From Pseudomonadota bacterium (GTDB lineage: Bacteria; Pseudomonadota; Gammaproteobacteria; Burkholderiales; Nitrosomonadaceae), in NCBI GenBank assembly GCA_018240285.1, contig JAFEGA010000025.1, forward strand, positions 1 to 64,000: a stretch of DNA of 64,000 bases, given 5' to 3'. The stretch's first letter is position 1; every line of letters begins with the position of its first letter. Position numbers and translations under genes: made by a program. The notes under the pieces were generated by a model. It was not told the origin of the DNA. It worked only from the letters and a program-made list of their open reading frames with translations, and did no database searches. This document shows, one piece after another, positions 61,935-64,000 of this stretch.

Positions 61935-64000
61935 TGAAATACGTGCTCATTGTCGGTGCCGGTGTCGGAGCCGTGATGCTTTTTCTGCTGGCTACCGCAG
62001 GCGCCAACACCGAGTTTTTTGAACGGAAATACCGCTTATTACTGGGCATCAACATCGCCTTCGTCGTATTTCTCATGGCGATCTTGGTTTTTTTGTTGTG
62101 GCGGTTCAGGCGCCGTCTCAAATCGGGAGTTTTCGGATCCAGGCTGGCGCTGCGGCTGATGCTGGTTTTTTCCCTAATGGCGACGCTGCCCGGTGTTTTA
62201 GTGTATGCCGTATCGGTTCAGTTTCTCGAGAAGAGCATCGAATCCTGGTTCGATGTGAAAGTGGATCGCGCGCTGGAAGGCGGATTGAATCTGGGGCATA
62301 CCATGCTGGACAATCTGCTGGAAGAATTGCAGCGGAAAGCGCAAGCGACCGCGCTGATTCTATCCGATCCCGCCAATCCGCCTTTGTTGGTGCTAAACGA
62401 ATTATTGTTGCAATCTCAGGTGGAAGAAGCGACTTTGTTTAATCAAGATGGCAAGGTGATCGCATTTTCCAGTGAGAGCAACCTGGCGTTATTTCCTGGG
62501 ATGCCGAACGCGGTCGTGATGCGCTATATCCGCATGCAGAAAGCTTATGGCGCAATTGAGTCGATTGCTGGAAAGGGTTTGTATTTGCGTGTGGTTGCGC
62601 CTGTCAATGTATTGAGTTTGAAAGAAGACATCCGGATACTGCAGCTGCTGCAGCCGGTTCCGCTGCAATTGGCAAAAGACGCCGAGCGGGTGCAGGCGGG
62701 TTATCAGGATTACCAGGAGCTTTCCTTATCGCGGCACGGGTTGACCCGGCTGTATAGCGTTACCTTGACACTGGCGTTGCTGTTATCGTTATTTTCGGCA
62801 TTGGCGATGGCTTCACTGCTCAGTGAAAGACTCAGTGCACCTTTGGGCATGCTGGCGGAGGGTACGCGCGCGATTGCACAAGGTGACTACAGCCGCCGCC
62901 ATCTGGTGCAGAGCAGCGATGAGCTGGGCGTTCTGACCGAGTCCTTCAATTTGATGACGCAACAGTTGGAAGAGGCGCAAGCAGCGGCGCAGCATAATCA
63001 GCAGGCGGTCGAGAGCGCGCGTGCGCATCTGGAGAGTATCCTGGCGAATTTGTCCTCGGGCGTATTGGTGTTCGACGATCAGCTGGTGTTGTCCAAGGCC
63101 AATCGCAGCGCGGAGCAGATACTACAGATACCGATGATCAGCTTGGACGGCTCAATCATCGAAGGTTGTGTCAACAATGAGCCGCAACTGGATGCGTTAA
63201 TTGATGAGATCAAGGCAGGTTTTAATTCAGGGGAAACCGGTGTTTGGCAACGCCAATTGACACGCTCGGACGACGGCCGCAATCAGGTCTTGTTACTGAG
63301 AGGAACGCGCTTGCCCAAGCTGTCGGGCGGTGGTGGTGTGGTGGTTTTTGACGACATTACCAATCTATTGCAAGTGCAGCGTGCGGTCGCCTGGGGTGAG
63401 GTAGCGCGCCGCCTGGCGCATGAAATTAAGAATCCATTGACGCCGATCCAGCTGTCGGCTGAGCGTGTGCAGCACAAATTGATCAATAAGCTGAGCGAAG
63501 AAGATGCCAAGTTCTTGCGGCGCTCAACCGAAACCATTGTCAATCAGGTAGAAGCGCTGAAAAAAATGGTGAACGAATTCAATCAGTACGCGCGCGTTCC
63601 CGAGATGGAATTGCGTCAGCTGGATTTAAACCGGCTGGTGCACGAAGTATTGTCGCTTTATGAAACAGCGAATATGACGGCTGAAAATAACCAACATGCG
63701 CATGCGCACATCAAGCAGATATTGGCGCATGATTTGCCGCTGATCAGAGGCGATTCGGCGCAATTGCGTCAAGTGCTGCATAATTTGCTGCAGAATGCGC
63801 AAGATGCTCTGATTGATTCTCCGGAGCCTGTGATCGAAGTGAAAACCGAGAAGGTGCATGGTGGTGTGCAACTCAGTGTGCGTGATAACGGCTGTGGTTT
63901 TTCGGATGAGATCAGAGCCCGTGTTTTTGAGCCTTATGTCACGACTAAGCCGAAAGGAACCGGATTAGGATTGCCGATTGTGAAAAAAATTGTGGAAGAG
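61934..64000 (+). CDS. ntrY: NtrY-type sensor histidine kinase, 3' end cut by the window
   Basis: 689 codons are visible, open to the window end. Two N-terminal helices (about 4-24 and 36-58), a third (about 75-95), periplasmic domain, a fourth helix near 275-300, HAMP (about 300-350: LSAPLGMLAEGTRAIAQGDY), PAS (about 370-490), HisKA with ARRLAHEIKNPLTPIQLSAE, and HATPase_c with LRQVLHNLLQNAQDAL, DNGCGFSDE and GTGLGLPIVKK. It is the NtrY layout, and the DUF4390-ntrY-ntrX order is usual in this group, so an NtrX-type regulator should follow. Senses nitrogen or redox state in other organisms. Confidence 0.92.
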   Translation, partial: MKYVLIVGAGVGAVMLFLLATAGANTEFFERKYRLLLGINIAFVVFLMAILVFLLWRFRRRLKSGVFGSRLALRLMLVFSLMATLPGVLVYAVSVQFLEKSIESWFDVKVDRALEGGLNLGHTMLDNLLEELQRKAQATALILSDPANPPLLVLNELLLQSQVEEATLFNQDGKVIAFSSESNLALFPGMPNAVVMRYIRMQKAYGAIESIAGKGLYLRVVAPVNVLSLKEDIRILQLLQPVPLQLAKDAERVQAGYQDYQELSLSRHGLTRLYSVTLTLALLLSLFSALAMASLLSERLSAPLGMLAEGTRAIAQGDYSRRHLVQSSDELGVLTESFNLMTQQLEEAQAAAQHNQQAVESARAHLESILANLSSGVLVFDDQLVLSKANRSAEQILQIPMISLDGSIIEGCVNNEPQLDALIDEIKAGFNSGETGVWQRQLTRSDDGRNQVLLLRGTRLPKLSGGGGVVVFDDITNLLQVQRAVAWGEVARRLAHEIKNPLTPIQLSAERVQHKLINKLSEEDAKFLRRSTETIVNQVEALKKMVNEFNQYARVPEMELRQLDLNRLVHEVLSLYETANMTAENNQHAHAHIKQILAHDLPLIRGDSAQLRQVLHNLLQNAQDALIDSPEPVIEVKTEKVHGGVQLSVRDNGCGFSDEIRARVFEPYVTTKPKGTGLGLPIVKKIVEE

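Overview
This window reads as the chromosome of a betaproteobacterium, most likely a Nitrosomonas-type (Nitrosomonadaceae) organism. That is an inference from gene content and order: aroA-cmk-rpsA-ihfB-lapA-pyrF; topB-smg-dprA-LysM diverging from def-fmt-rsmB-DUF4390-ntrY; an ECF sigma/DUF3619/DUF3106 operon; the DUF1854-ABC exporter pair known from cyanophycin loci; a PEP-CTERM protein; and several worn-out insertion sequences. No rRNA, tRNA, CRISPR array or prophage was seen.

Layout. 1-0.4 kb: end of a CstA-type transporter and its small YbdD-like partner. 0.8-2.3 kb: a PEP-CTERM trypsin-like protease followed by a decayed integrase-core transposase. 2.3-8.2 kb: a P-type proton ATPase, an alginate-export-type porin and an orphan PAS histidine kinase. 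8.3-19.1 kb: DUF1854 plus zinc-ribbon ABC exporter, sigma factor operon, yacG-diguanylate cyclase, Nudix/ThiE fusion-DUF815 ATPase, argJ, and a membrane pentapeptide-repeat protein. 19.2-23.1 kb: cold-shock protein, catalase, orphan response regulator, DUF5658 membrane protein.

23.1-46.8 kb is the accessory surface region. It holds a complete type I secretion system (ABC, adaptor, TolC-like). Next comes a polysaccharide cluster on the minus strand: SDR, three GT2 proteins (one a 1277-residue multidomain fusion), PIG-L deacetylase, GT4, methyltransferase-GNAT fusion and the Wzt/Wzm exporter, with one methyltransferase gene inserted on the plus strand. It ends with an 814-residue cysteine-free, S-layer/RTX-like protein with no Sec signal, a decayed IS1595 transposase, and a second trypsin-like protease carrying a Calx-beta domain. 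A reasonable model, not proven here, is that the type I system exports the S-layer-like protein and possibly the second protease, while Wzm/Wzt exports a methylated or acylated glycan to the same surface.

46.8-64 kb is conserved housekeeping: pyrimidine, chorismate and CMP enzymes, ribosomal protein S1, IHF-beta, topoisomerase III, DprA, peptide deformylase, Met-tRNA formyltransferase, rRNA methyltransferase, and the first 689 codons of an NtrY-type kinase cut by the window end.

Most genes are ordinary. The points most worth a second look are: the paired homologous proteases with different export routes; the secretion/S-layer/glycan island; the 1277-residue fusion; two genes whose best starts are non-canonical (CTG and ATT); a pentapeptide-repeat protein whose membrane segment is written in simple-sequence DNA; and a pair of hairpin repeats with compensatory changes beside the IS1595 remnant.
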